This document shows positions 52,101-64,000 of a DNA stretch of 64,000 nucleotides, one piece after another. This DNA is from Onchocerca volvulus (lineage: Eukaryota > Nematoda > Chromadorea > Rhabditida > Onchocercidae): assembly GCA_000499405.2 (NCBI GenBank), contig HG738137.1, forward strand, positions 8,631,609-8,695,608, read 5' to 3'. The translations under genes were made by a program, and so were the position numbers. Positions within the stretch are counted from its first letter, which is position 1; each line of letters begins with the position of its first letter. The notes beneath the pieces were generated by a model. The model was not told the DNA's origin, ran no database searches, and was given only the letters and a program-made list of their open reading frames with translations.

Positions 52101-55100
52101 CATCATTTTAAATTTTAAATATAATTGGATGGTAAATACGTAAATATAAGTTAATGAAAGGTTCAAGTATACGCATTTACGAAGAATTGCAAATTACTGT
52201 AAAAGAATATACATTCATTTGTATCTTCTAAAATATCATTTTCCTCTTTGAAAATTAAGCTAAAAAAAGTTGAAAAAATTAAAATTAAAAACGAAATAAT
52301 TTAAAAGCAAATTGTAAAATGGATACTAGCCAAGGGGAAATTTCGAACAGTTCATCGAAACTGGCCAAGGAAAACCAAACTCTTCCAACAATGGTTCACA
52401 TTTCATTTGCACCCGTTCACATAGAGGTCGGCATGGTCCAATTGCAATCGGTACCTAGAAATTCAAAATTGGTCCTTCAAAAAGAATCATCTTAAAAAAT
52501 GCATATTGAATTCAGTTGTACTATAAATCATCCTAACCTTTGACCAATTAAATTATCAAAATATACAGATGAAAACTTATTCATTTTCTCTTTGGAAGTA
52601 AATTTTAATCGTTGTTTTCATTATTTTAATATAGTAATTCATCACTATATTTTGCAGCAAAAGTCAGCAGAGATGTCATCAATCTTCAAAACTATGATTC
52701 CTATTATCAAGGTCAAAAGGTCAGCGTCAGATGTTGACTGCATCAATCAAAAAACAATTCCTTTAGTTTATTTAATCCGAAATAGTGCATCGTGATTTAT
52801 AACGGACATTATTTGATTTTGAATCGTAAAAGGTTGTAAATTTTTAAAATCAGAATGAATAGATGAATTCTCAAAGTGCTTAAACATAAAATATCCCATT
52901 AGTATCAAAATTAAATTCTCGGAAGGTTAAAGGTCACATTTTTTGTGCAAATAGTAGTTGAAGCACGAAGAGAGTATTAATGATTGGCATTTGAGATAAT
53001 ACGATTAAAGTATTATCCACAACTTGACCTTTAATATTAATTGGTATTTGAGATAATACGGTTAAAGTATTATCCACAACTTGACCTTAATATTAATTGA
53101 CATTTAAGACAATACGATTAAAGTTTTACCCACAGCTTGATCTTTAACATTAATTGGCACTTGAAATAATGCAATTAAAATACCAGTATTAATTTGATTT
53201 TTTTCAAATGCATTAAAATATGATAAAATGCAAAATAACATCACACAGCAAAGATCAAAAATTAACGATTTTATAATGGGTGAATTTAATTACCTTATCA
53301 GTACACATTGGAAAGTAAATAGAGCAAAGGAAAAATTTGAGTCGTGATGAACATCGAATCTTAATTAACGGATCAAATGTACTGAAGCCGTTCGCAGCAT
53401 CACTTTCACTTTCATCACCAACCAAATTTGGAAATCTATAAAAATATTTTAGATTATTAATTCATTAAAAAATTCTATTCGATTTAAATGAAAAGAAATA
53501 AATGAGAAGAAATCATTTATTAATTTATTTAATTTATTTCGTTTTTTAAAAATTAATTCAAACCGTTTTGCAAAAATTATTTATTTAATTTATTCATTTC
53601 CTTTATTTACTTAATTAATTTGGTTGTACATTTTCTGCTTGAATTAAAATTGATTCCATATAATTATTCTTATTTTTTGCATTTATTCGAACACTAATCA
53701 AATTATTATTAATATTATGAAATTATTCGTTTTTTTTTATATTTAATAATCAGATTATCTTTAATTTTAATTATTTACTGGATTTTAGTTATTAATTGAA
53801 TAATCTCGTTCTTATTTTTTCATCAAATTAGATATGACTTGCAAATAATTCATAACATCCTTCCCTTTCTTTTTAATAAACAAATACTTCTAAATAGATT
53901 CAAATTACTTGCAGTTTTAATCAATTCATTTAACTAATCGCTTTCATATTTGTTTCTCAGCCTTATCAAATTAGATGTAACTTTGTAAATAAAATAATTT
54001 GATAATATCCTTCCCTTTTCTTCTAACAAACAATAATTTCTAACAGATTTGGTCATTTGGAATTGTAAACGTGAGGTTTATCGACACAATGGATGATCGA
54101 TTGTGACAATTTGTTCGAAGTGAAATGGCCTTCGTCCATCTTATCTTCTCTTTCTTTTCCTTACCGATATAATTTATCAAAAAGAAGAAAAAAAAATCCG
54201 AATAAATTGTACAAAGAAAATTAATGCAGCAATATTTTCTGAATGTTATTGTTATTGAATTTGCTATTTGTTACTGTTAATTGCTACTTATTAATTATAT
54301 AATTTTTCACATTGATATCATTATCATTGTTAATCGTTATTATAATTACTAATTGTTAACTGTTTTATTATTTAGTTCTGACAATTTTTATTTATCTTAA
54401 CAGCTATTATTATAACTTTTTATGGATAATTTTTATTTGCTATTGTTAAATATTTTCATCATCATTATTATTATCGTTATTATAATTACTTATTGTTAAT
54501 GTTAATATTAGTATTGTTCTCAATCATTTGTTGTTTGGGATTATTTAGCAATTGATAATGCTATATTTTTTATTGATAAAAATATTGTTTAGTTTTGATA
54601 ATCTCTATTTATTCTAACAGCTATTATTATAGCTTTTATGGATAATTTTTATTTGCTTTTGCTAAATAGTTTCCATCATTATTGTTATTATACCATTATC
54701 ATAATTCTTAATTGTCAATATTAATGTTAATATTAATGTTACTCATTTATTGTTTTTCATTGATTAAATTAGGAATAATTAAATTAATTGATAATTAAAT
54801 TAGTAATATTTGATTTTTTATTACCCCTAGTAATGATTTGTTTGTTTGTTTGCTAATATAAACTTTTTAGCTTCTGAAAATCAACTTTTCTTTTTGTAAC
54901 TTTCAAAAATTGCTATTTTTTTCGCATCCCTTTTTTCGCATTTATTAGTCTTATTTCAGCTAAAAAAGCTTTTTTTTCTTTTCTCAATCTCGATCTCGAC
55001 ACCAGTTTTCTTACTTCTCAAAGAATTGTCAATCAAAAAAAAAAAAAGACGACATGAAAGTTTGGAAAATTAGAGAAGTAAAAGCGACGACGAGATAAAG

Positions 55101-58100
55101 CTTAGATTGAAAAAGGGGACAAAGGTTTGCTTATCATCATTCAAAAATTTCACAATCATTAATTTCGTCCACAACATTTCAAAAGTGCCGCTTCTGGGAC
55201 GTATGCATTTTGATTTATTATAGTCTAGAGCCAAGAGAGATGAGGCCAGTTGGAATATATGAAAGATTCATTCCTTCTTCTTACTCTCAAATTTCTCTTT
55301 TCAATTTTGAAATTTGTTTTATGAAATTTGAAGAAGCAATCTCAATCAGCCTGATCACTTCATTTCCACTTTGCTTTACTGAAACGAAATGATCATTACA
55401 GCTAAACCTATTTTGATCTGAGTGAATCAATCAAATGATAAAGTATAATTGTCAGAATCGTTTAACTTGATTTAGATGATAAAATATATAATTAATTGCC
55501 AGATAATTTAACATTTCCATTTGTTGATCATTATCCTGCCGATGACCACTGTCCACTAAAATGGCATCCTTGATGTAACAAATCAAAATTTGGACAAATG
55601 TCAAATTATTTATTTCAAATTGTCATATTGCATAATATGCATGTGTATGTATGAATTGTTTGCATATTTGAAAATAAAATAAGCAAAAAAGATTGGCTAA
55701 TTTTGCGCTTAGCGAGAAAACCATTTTGAGTGATAACAAATTTTTCCTTTTTTTCGAAAAGATAACACAGAACGAAAGAATAAAGTAGTTTTTGGTCAAA
55801 ATGATGATAAGAATCGAAATACTCATTAATATGATTGTGGAAAAAAAAAAAAAAGAGGATGAGACAGAAATTCATCTTACGATATCTTTTAAAATAGTCA
55901 TCCGTCATTATTCTTCAAAAATTTACTTCCTTTCCCTTTTTTTTTTCCTTTCTCTTCTTCAAATATCACAGAATCATCAATTTTTTTTCGAGATTTCTCG
56001 AGTAGAAAATTTCTTTTAAATTTTTTTTTCTAAAATTTCCTTGCAAAAACAAATTGCAAATTAAATTAAAAACAAAATTTTTTCTTTTGAAAATTCCAAG
56101 AATTATTATAAATAAATGGCAAATTCTTGAAAAATCGCAGAATTGTTCAGTAAAATTCATGCTTAAAATCATTGAGATTTCCTTGAAATTTAATGCTGTC
56201 AAAATAAGCTTAACAAAATGGAAATGAATTGAAATATAAATTATGGAAATGGATGAATAAAGCAGTTTCAGCCTAAAATTTGTACTGCAAATTTGAAATG
56301 GATTAAAAGATTTGGCATTCTTCGCTAAAGAAGTAAGGCAAAGTCAAGCCAATGTATAATCCTGAAAATGTGAAGCGAAGCAGAAAATGAAATCAACGAT
56401 TAATCCTTAGAAATTAATCCCTCCGCAGTAATATCGGATATGCCAAATTTGTATGATATCAATAGGAGTTTGAAATTTAAATTAAGAGAATTTCGGAGGC
56501 TAAAAGAGGAAAGATTGAAAAAAGTCTAAAAATTGAAAAACCGTTACAATCCTTGCTTTTGAAAGCATCAATGTAAAAAACTTTTATCATCATTTTCAGT
56601 GTTTCAATTATCATTCCGAATGTTTTATTCTTTGTTGCGAATAAAGAAACAAAAAAAAAAAAAAAAAAGAAAGAAAAAAGAAAACTTTCTAAAATTTGGT
56701 TAAATGTGAATGTGAAATGATATTATATTTCCAAACAATCATTAATTGCTTTCTCTGTGAGTTTCAAAATTCACTTTTAAAATTAAATTTTTTATTTTTG
56801 AAAAGTTTATTTCTAAAAATTTATTTAGCATAATGAGCTTATAACTTAATTTAAAATTAATTAACAGGAACAAAAAATGATCGTTCTTTCTATCCAAACC
56901 CATATAACAAAAAAAAAAAAAAAAAAAAAAAATTCACTAATTATTTCACTGATAAAACAAATTTCAATGAGCTTCTTATTTTTATTTATTTTTTTTTATT
57001 CTACCACATTTTACTGACATAAGTTTTGAGGTGTCTTGAGAAATTTCATGAAATTATCATTAATCAAAAGATAAGAAGGAATTTAAAAAAAGAGAAAGGA
57101 AAAATGAAATGATTGAAATGCAGACGGGAAAGCAAATAAGAAAAAAAAAATAAAATAAGAAAAAAGATCAGTAATAATGCAATGGAAAAAAGAAAAAAAA
57201 ATGAAAATTGATAAAGTGCAGAAAAAAAAAAATTTTTTTTTTTAATTAAAATTTTTGTTTTAATGAACGAAAGCAAATGAAGCAAACAAAATAAAATAAA
57301 TGCATAAAAATAATTTCTTTTTTTTTTTTGTTTTTTCATGGATATAGAAAAATAGAAGAAATAAAAAAAACATTTGGAGTTTTTTTTTTTGTTTTTTCAT
57401 GGATATAGAAAAATAGAAGAAATAAAAAAAACATTTGGAAAAATTTAAGAAAGAGAAAAAAATTTTTTAAATTTCATAAATATTACCAATCATAATATAA
57501 TTTTGTCAAATAAAATGAAAAATATAAGAAAGCAAATGTGAAAAAAAAAATTTTTGAAGTTTTTTTTTTATGTCGGTCGATTTTTTAAAACGAATAAATT
57601 TCATCGTTTTTTTATTTTATTTTCATAGTATTTCCATATTTGAAGATTTCAAAAAAAAAAAAAAAAAACTTCTCTGGATTATCTATTTGGATTATGACTG
57701 ATGTGAATTTTGTTTAGTTAAAAAAAAAAAAAAAAAGATGGAAGTAACAAAGAAGACATGAAGTTAAATCTTAGTTTCAAAAAAAGAAAAAAAAAAGATT
57801 TGTTTTAAAGACTTTCAAAACTAAAAAAGAAAAACAATTTATTTTAGATGCGGTAAGCATTTATCAATTTGTGGAAAAAAAAAAGAAAATAAACGAAAAA
57901 AGAAATTTCCATCTTTCCTACTTTCTTTCGCCTTTTTTTTTTTCTCGATAAATGTTTAACAAATTATCATTCAATAATTCAGTTCTAGCTGGTTGAAAAA
58001 TATTTTGGGCATTTTATATGTTTGGAAAAATTTGAGCTTTAAAACATTTTCAGTTTGAAATATTTTGGAAGCGAGAAATAAAAAGGAAAAAAATGCTTTG

Positions 58101-61100
58101 ATTTTTTATTTGAAAGAAAAAAAAAATAAGCCAATTTAAAATTCGTTCTAGTTAAAAGATAAGAAGGTAAAAGAGAAGAATTAATTAATTAGCCTAAATG
58201 TTTGGAACAGATTTTAGTCAAAATGATAAATTATTTAGAGGTGAAGCATACAAAATAATTTAGGAGAAATAATTTAGTTAAAAATTTTTAAAAATTTAAC
58301 TTAAAGAAAACTTTTGCCTCTTTTTTGTTTATAAGTAAAAAAGGCTAAATAAATCACCAAACTATTACTAAAATTAAAAATGTATAAGTAAAAAAGAGGA
58401 AATAAAATTATCATAATATTATCAAAAATTAATAATTTTTCATTTTTAGCAATATTAATAAGCTAAAAAATATTTAGGAAAAATGAATTTTTCATTTTCA
58501 AACTATCTTGGGTTAATTAAAAAACAAAACTTTGAACAAAAGAAAAAATCCAACGGTAAAAATTGGACATTATTTTTTTTTCAATTTTGAAATAAAACAA
58601 CTTATTATTTTATCTAAACTGTTATGTATATATACACTGCAATAAATAATTTAATTTATTTAAAAAATTTAAAAAATGTTAATTTTAAAATCGTTCTGTT
58701 CATCTACAATTTCTTCATCTTCTAATTTTATTGTTTTATTTATTTGAATACTAATATGTTCCTATTTTTTTCTCTCCCAATTTCTTCCATTCAATAATTC
58801 AATTCAAATTTTCACCGGAAATGTGCTCTTCTTCTCCTTTTTCATTTTACTTTCCATTTACTTCCTGTACAGCAGAAACATTGTTGTATTTATTAAAATT
58901 TTTTAGTATTTTTACTGAATTACAATTAGTTTATTTCAAAAGAATTCTATTGTTGCATAGGCCATAAAAATGGTGCAAATTAGAGCTATTTGAAATAAAA
59001 ATAGCGTATAATCTCCTTCGTAATGACCATATGGAAGTCATTTATCGAAATTCGAACGAAAGCGGCAAATCTAATAAATAATTTTCGATGGATTTTGTAC
59101 TGTGTGTATTTCGATTTAGATATGAAATAATCCCAAAACAATAAATTTCTATCATTTAAAAGAATTTTTAATTTTAAATTATCTTTTACTGATATTTTTA
59201 TATTTATCTTTCCAGAATCAAACGTCATAAAAATTTCAAGTAAAAATGCAACATCATCTATTGTAATGTATTATTAGATAAAAATTTATTATTTCAAATA
59301 TTTGATCGATTATTTCAGGAAAAATTTGATTCCTTTAATATACTTTTGAATAAAAGTTTATGAAAATAAATAATTATCCAAAATATGTTATTGATGAAAA
59401 ATAAAAAAAAAAAAAAAAACAGATTTGATTAGTAATCCGGAAAGATGATATAAAAATTCGCTGAAAATAATAGCTTTCAGATATGGAGATATGTAGATAT
59501 GTGAAAATAGATAAACCAATATTATGATCATATCATATTAACATTAAGAAATCGTCAAAAAGCTCTATACTGTATTTTTATAGAATAATTATAGTATGTA
59601 TACTGTAATATGGTTTACTATATGATTCAATATAAATTGTATTTCACTATATGCAAACTGTTCAAATGTGAAAATATGAAATTAATTATGAGTAAAAATA
59701 ATAGTTTTAAGTGTGGAAATAGATACTGTAAGAACAGATAAGTCTGATAAAACCGCCATTATGATCATATCATCTTAGCAGTAAGGAATATCGTACTAAA
59801 AGCTCTATACTTTATACTTACAGAATAGTGATAGCATACAATATTATGAGATACTGTATTTATATTATATTTATATAGATATTATTGTCTTATTTTATGA
59901 AAACTGTTGAAATATGAAGATGTGAAATTAATTATGGTACCAGATTAACAAAACAAAAGATAGCAGATGGAGTAAAGCAATTCAAGCGTAAACACATCCG
60001 GTCTGCAGATGTTTCCATGGCATCTATACGGTATGTACAGTTCGTAAACATTCCACCTTTGTTGATATTTGATCTTCGATATATTTACTATCAGTTTAAA
60101 TTTTAACAAATAATATGTAAGAAATATTTATCATAAGAATATGCTTTATCAAGATCTACAATACATATTCAACCAGATGGTACCATATAATTTTGCAAAT
60201 AGAAAGTTCTAAAAAGTATCGTACCCGATAATTTTCCCCAAAAATAAAAAGAAACTAGAGAATCTTTGAAATGTTGAAGATTTGCTTTTCGACAATGTTG
60301 ACAAGTTGCTTGTCAATTTTTTTTTTTTTTTTCTAATACTTTCAAAACAAAAGAGTAAATTTCAAAAAAAAAAAACAAATCTAAAAATTTAAAAGCTACC
60401 GTATTTTTAATAGAAAAAAGCTACCGTATTTTTAATAGAAAATATTTTATATTGATAAAATGCGATGTGTAACTTCCAATTTCACATGTCATATAATTGC
60501 GCCCTTTCATGGAGGCAATTACAACAGCTGAATAGATGCAAATAATGTCGTATGGATAATCATCAAACAACCGTGATAGTATTCCAATTGTGACAGTATT
60601 ACGGTAGCGTAAATATCGTAATATTTGATTTTTTTAAATCAATTATATCTACTTATCTAAGTAACCTTTTGTTTCTTTATTCAACTTCTAAATAAACGAA
60701 TAAAAATATTTTTGAGTGAAAAAAATAAGAATATATAACATATAGATTAGGAATATATTAGTAATAAGATTATATCATTTACTATCACTAATTAATAACT
60801 TAATAAATATATTATATATATACAAATAAATCCTCAATGTTTAAAAAGTACGCATAAAAAAAATTATGACAAATTTATCAGAAAAAGTGATGAAATTTTC
60901 TTTTTAAATTAATTAATTAGAATACCAAATAAGATCATATTACTCACTACCAGTAATTGATAACTTGACAAATATATTACATATATATCTTTAATGGTGA
61001 AGAAAATAATATTTATTGACAAACTAAGGTAAAATTCTTTAAAAAACTTGTGCAAATTTTTTACTAAAATTAATTAATTAATTTAAGAGAAAAAATTGAA

Positions 61101-61299
61101 AGGAATAAGTAAATAACCGTGTTTCATTGTATGGCAAATCTTTGCACTGTTCCACTGTAATCGGTTGACATTTTGGTTGTGATGATGGAAAACGATGTGT
61201 TTTACAAATTCCAATTTTATGCATCATCATCAACCAATAAATGAACAAAATTTGCATCCAATTAAAGCAATCAAATTTCAATAATGCTAGTTGAACCAT
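48029..61299 (-). CDS. Frizzled-family Wnt receptor, no KTxxxW motif, in-frame stop before TM1
   Basis: Frizzleds bind Wnts by an extracellular cysteine-rich domain (CRD) and signal through seven helices to Dishevelled. Minus-strand exons: 61299-61118, 53435-53294, 52454-52331, 51103-50841, 50746-50549, 50335-50162, 48893-48671, 48396-48029. Phases match throughout, for about 557 codons. The start gives a signal peptide with core [13 protein letters not shown]. The CRD (about 44-157) shows all ten expected cysteines, e.g. [44 protein letters not shown]. Helices follow: TM1-2 ([19 protein letters not shown]), TM3 ([24 protein letters not shown]), TM4 (LAWGIP), the loop [15 protein letters not shown]5-7. 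The cytoplasmic tail of about 45 residues starts [11 protein letters not shown] and has no KTxxxW. Codon 219 is TAA (50895-50897) with coding sequence in the same frame on both sides. The third junction needs a GC donor. Intron 1 is about 7.7 kb. Which worm paralogue it matches is not decided. Confidence 0.88.
49065..49116. repeat. T homopolymer (about 52 bp)
   Basis: Uninterrupted T run in the Frizzled intron between exons 6 and 7; part of a general abundance of A/T runs in the window. Confidence 0.95.
51303..51360. repeat. 29-bp exact tandem duplication
   Basis: The unit beginning GTGGTCGTACAATTAGTCTG occurs twice in direct succession without change, in the Frizzled intron between exons 3 and 4. 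Confidence 0.95.
51589..51768. repeat. 32-bp GC-richer minisatellite in a Frizzled intron
   Basis: Units start at 51589, 51621, 51653, 51685, 51717 and 51749 (partial), each close to AACATGGTTATCCTTACGGC followed by GTTTTGGCGGGA. The first four are nearly identical and the last two decayed. GC content is well above that of the surrounding intron. Confidence 0.95.
52983..53187. repeat. 57-bp tandem repeat in a Frizzled intron
   Basis: Units start at 52983, 53040, 53096 and 53153 (partial). The core is ATTGGCATTTGAGATAATAC, then a TTAAAGTATTATCCACAACT block and GACCTTTAATATTA. Copies 1 and 2 are very similar and later ones more diverged. Confidence 0.9.
54372..54790. repeat. ~218-bp tandem duplication in Frizzled intron 1
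   Basis: AACAGCTATTATTATA at 54399 and again at 54617 is followed in both copies by TTTTATGGATAATTTTTATT, then TTGCT.TTG.TAAATA and an ATT-rich stretch. The copies are diverged, with indels. Confidence 0.7.
57318..57440. repeat. 61-bp tandem duplication in Frizzled intron 1
   Basis: GTTTTTTCATGGATATAGAA begins at 57330 and again at 57391, followed by an identical AAATAGAAGAAAT and ACATTTGGA in both. Near-identity suggests a recent event. Confidence 0.9.
59461..59940. repeat. ~235-bp diverged tandem duplication in Frizzled intron 1
   Basis: Two copies (about 59461-59695 and 59697-59940) share the blocks AATAATAG.TTT.AG, ATTATGATCATATCAT.TTA, AAAAGCTCTATACT.TAT and TGTGAAATTAATTATG in the same order. 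Confidence 0.75.
60391..60440. repeat. 25-bp exact tandem duplication
   Basis: AAAAGCTACCGTATTTTTAA plus TAGAA occurs twice head-to-tail at 60391 and 60416 in Frizzled intron 1. Confidence 0.95.
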
Positions 61300-64000
61300 T
61301 TCATCCAACGAGAAGAAGACGAAAAGTTTTTTAAGCAAATAAAATAAATCAAATATTTGCGAAATATTTCGTATTATTAGCTCGAGGGGAAAATTTCTCG
61401 TCTCTTTCAATAATTATTATTATTGCTATTATTAATTAATTTTGTTGATTTAACTTCTCTGACAAGTCGATGAATCAGCAGCTAAAGTAGTAAAATGATA
61501 GTGATAATACACATATGATGATGTGATAATGATTACACCAACTGATACATAACCCTGAAAAAAAAAAGAAAAATGAAGAAAAAAATGTGAAAAGATAAGG
61601 TGAAAAAAGGAAAATTAAAATACATAGAAAAAGATGTTTTACTTTTATCAAAAAAAAATTTACATGCAATGGACTTTTTCGCAAAATTATGCGAATTAGT
61701 AGCATAATTTTAAGAAATGATGGTTTTAAAAAAAAAAAAAATGCTTCGAAATAAATTACATTATAAATTATTTGCGATGCAATCAATCCCAATTAACAAG
61801 AATAGTATATAATCAATTATTTAATTTATTTTATACTTGCTGGCTTCTTTTAAATGCATAAAAATATATATGCATATTATAGTATTTTTAGTATAACAAC
61901 AAAAATTTATGTATTATAATTAATAATTTAATTTTTGCAATATTTATTGTATAAATATTGCTGTAACAACAAGATTTATATATCATAACTAATTCAGTTC
62001 AAAAATTTACAAGTAAAAAGATACGTTATGTGCATATTAATTGTATGAGTAAGGATAATAAAGGTATTTATTGTATGAGTAAAGGCATATTTACTGTATG
62101 AACATCAATATATAACAATAAGAATTATAAATTATAATCAAGATAATTATAATTCTTCAAAAATGTATAAATGTTATAGTTGTTGTAAGAGTATTTTGTT
62201 ACAATAATAAATATTCTAATAATTAGCATTTTATACTTTATTGCAATTTGTTTCGAAAAATAGGCAAACTAAAAGTTTTTTCATTTAAAATTAATAAACT
62301 TGTGGAATTAAATTATTTAAAATTGTCTAATTTTTACAGCAATTGCAACTAAGTGGTAATTAATGGTAATTACATCATTAATTACAGAATATTTGTTACT
62401 ATTGTAAAAATTACTCATACAATGAACAAATCAAACAAAGTCAAGTCTTCTCATTGATAATTATAATACAATCATTCTTAAATTAAGGATATCTATAGAT
62501 TAAACTATGTTTGTTATTGTTTATTTACTTATTAATTTGAGTATTTCTTACTTTCGCTTTCATTCTTTTTTATAAAAAGAATAGAAAATTTTGATGAACT
62601 AAAATCGAAAATCGAATAAAATTTCAAAAAAGAAAAAATTAATGCTTGAAGAAGGAAATATATAATTGCAAGCAAATTTTATCCCGTTTTGGGCTACAAA
62701 ATTCATATCAAAACAGAGCATTTATTGATGTTTGATTGAATGGAAAAAACAATTTTGGTTTTTGTCCATTTTCATTTTTCACACATAAAAGCATTCCTGT
62801 ATATATTTTAGCTTTTTCGACGAATAAATTATATTTATTATTGTTTCCTTCCTTTTTTTCTTCTTTTTTTTATTCAAAAAATGTTTTTTATTTTTTGAGA
62901 TCATTTCTTAATTTATGATTCCTTTCCAAAAGTTATAACAAATTAATTAAGTTTATCATTTGCAAAATGAGCAAATAACACAATAATTAAGAAAGCAAGC
63001 AAACTGAACATAAAAATTCATACAAATATTATTATTCTTTCCATAAATTTTCTATTTTTCATGATATATATATTAAGGTAAAAAGATAGCAAATAACTAA
63101 AATATGATAAACAAGTTAAAAAACTGAGAAGTAAAAATAAGTGAAAAAAAAATTAGAAGCAAAAAATATAAATTAAATAAATTTCTAGTAAGTGAAAAAT
63201 TTAATAAATAAACAATTCCAATAATAATTATAATAATATGGAAAATATAATATTAAAAAAACAGCGGATGATGTTATGATCAGATTAATTACTAAATGAA
63301 ATGATCATATAAATTACTAGAAAATTACTACATGAAGCGATCAGATCAGATTAATTGCTATTTTAATGTATACTATAATCATGGTATCATAAAGAAAATA
63401 TATCATACTAATTTGTTCGAAAAAATATTATGGCAATACTAATGATGATAGTTATAAATAATCTTTATCGTTTTAATTTGCAAATTACAGTTATAAATAA
63501 TCATGATAAATAACAACAATGATACGATAAATTATAAATATAATTTATAATTTTTTTTTTGTTTACGCTACGATTAAATTGTCAATATTTATTTTTACCA
63601 AAAGTTTTATAAACAAATTGTTCAAAAAGTTTATCAACAAATCAAGGAAAAAAAAAAGTCATGATAGATAATAATAACGATACAATAAATTATAAATATA
63701 ATTGGTAATTTTTTGTTTATACAAATATTAAATTGCTATAATTTATTTTTATTCGAAAGTTTTTATAAACAAATTATTGAAAAGTTCCATCAAAAATACT
63801 TCAGAAAACAAATCATTCATCGCTTTTTTTTTTTTTTTTTTTCAATTTAATGATATGATAAAATGACAATAAAACTGACACCATAAAAAGAATAAATACT
63901 AATATAGGAAGAGAAGGGAAAAGAGAGCGGAAAATTGATGGGATAATTTGGATGAGAGAGAGAGAGAAAACTATTGCGAAGATTCGTGCAAAATTTTATT
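61300..64000. other. AT-rich sequence upstream of the Frizzled gene
   Basis: About 2.7 kb of very AT-rich DNA. I see no exon; frames at 61475-61792 and 62736-62918 are composition-driven. It probably contains the Frizzled promoter or 5' untranslated exons, but no element is distinct enough to name. Confidence 0.45.
63502..63805. repeat. ~158-bp diverged tandem duplication
   Basis: CATGATAAATAACAACAATG at 63502 recurs as CATGATAGATAATAATAACG at 63660. The following blocks are shared in order: ACGATA(A/C)..ATAAATTATAAATATAATT, TTTGTTTA, TTATTTTTA, AAAGTTTTTATAAACAAATT and AAAAGTT. Confidence 0.75.

Noticed and set aside
52592..52795. 67-codon plus-strand frame in a Frizzled intron
   Set aside because: It lies inside an intron on the other strand with no recognisable feature and ordinary AT-rich codons.
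1..64000. CRISPR arrays, bacterial operons or prophage genes
   Set aside because: The genes have spliceosomal introns and metazoan families; the tandem repeats here lack the unique spacers of CRISPR arrays.

Overview
The window is nuclear DNA of a nematode, most likely a Wolbachia-carrying filarial worm. It is very AT-rich, full of A/T homopolymer runs, and has split genes with short exons and canonical gt...(t)ttcag introns. Several start codons lie 18-45 nt downstream of splice-acceptor-like sites, as expected for spliced-leader trans-splicing. The gene complement is metazoan. A degraded bacterial-looking membrane-protein segment sits in one intron. I cannot name the genus from sequence alone.

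Layout. Positions 1-20000 hold genes on the minus strand. In transcription order these are an SH3-domain adaptor of the CIN85/CD2AP type (19926-10777), a thioredoxin-like/PITH protein (TXNL1, 8551-6250), a small orphan ORF (5641-5396), and COG1 of the oligomeric Golgi complex (from 5164 to the left edge or nearly so). Positions 19927-29881 are about 10 kb with no recognisable gene, carrying hairpin-bearing repeats, microsatellites and a dense cluster of GATAA motifs. From about 29882 to 45080 two plus-strand genes follow: sestrin (29882-35977) and ced-12/ELMO (37870-45080). A convergent 3 kb intergenic region separates these from a minus-strand Frizzled-family Wnt receptor (61299-48029), whose first coding intron is about 7.7 kb. 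The last 2.7 kb are AT-rich upstream sequence.

I assembled five genes exon by exon with matching phases: TXNL1 298 aa, SH3 adaptor 434 aa, sestrin 436 aa, CED-12 762 aa, Frizzled about 557 codons. COG1 is assembled except for one unresolved junction. The products act in membrane traffic, redox/proteasome biology, endocytic adaptors, leucine/TORC1 signalling, engulfment/Rac signalling and Wnt signalling. They do not form one pathway.

Most notable oddities: a decayed duplicate exon inside sestrin; a sestrin that keeps most of the leucine pocket but lacks the catalytic Cys and the pocket Trp; a Frizzled with an in-frame stop before TM1 and no KTxxxW motif; GC-type splice donors; a candidate Wolbachia-derived fragment in the SH3-adaptor intron; and several intronic minisatellites. 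I found no convincing undescribed multigene system.
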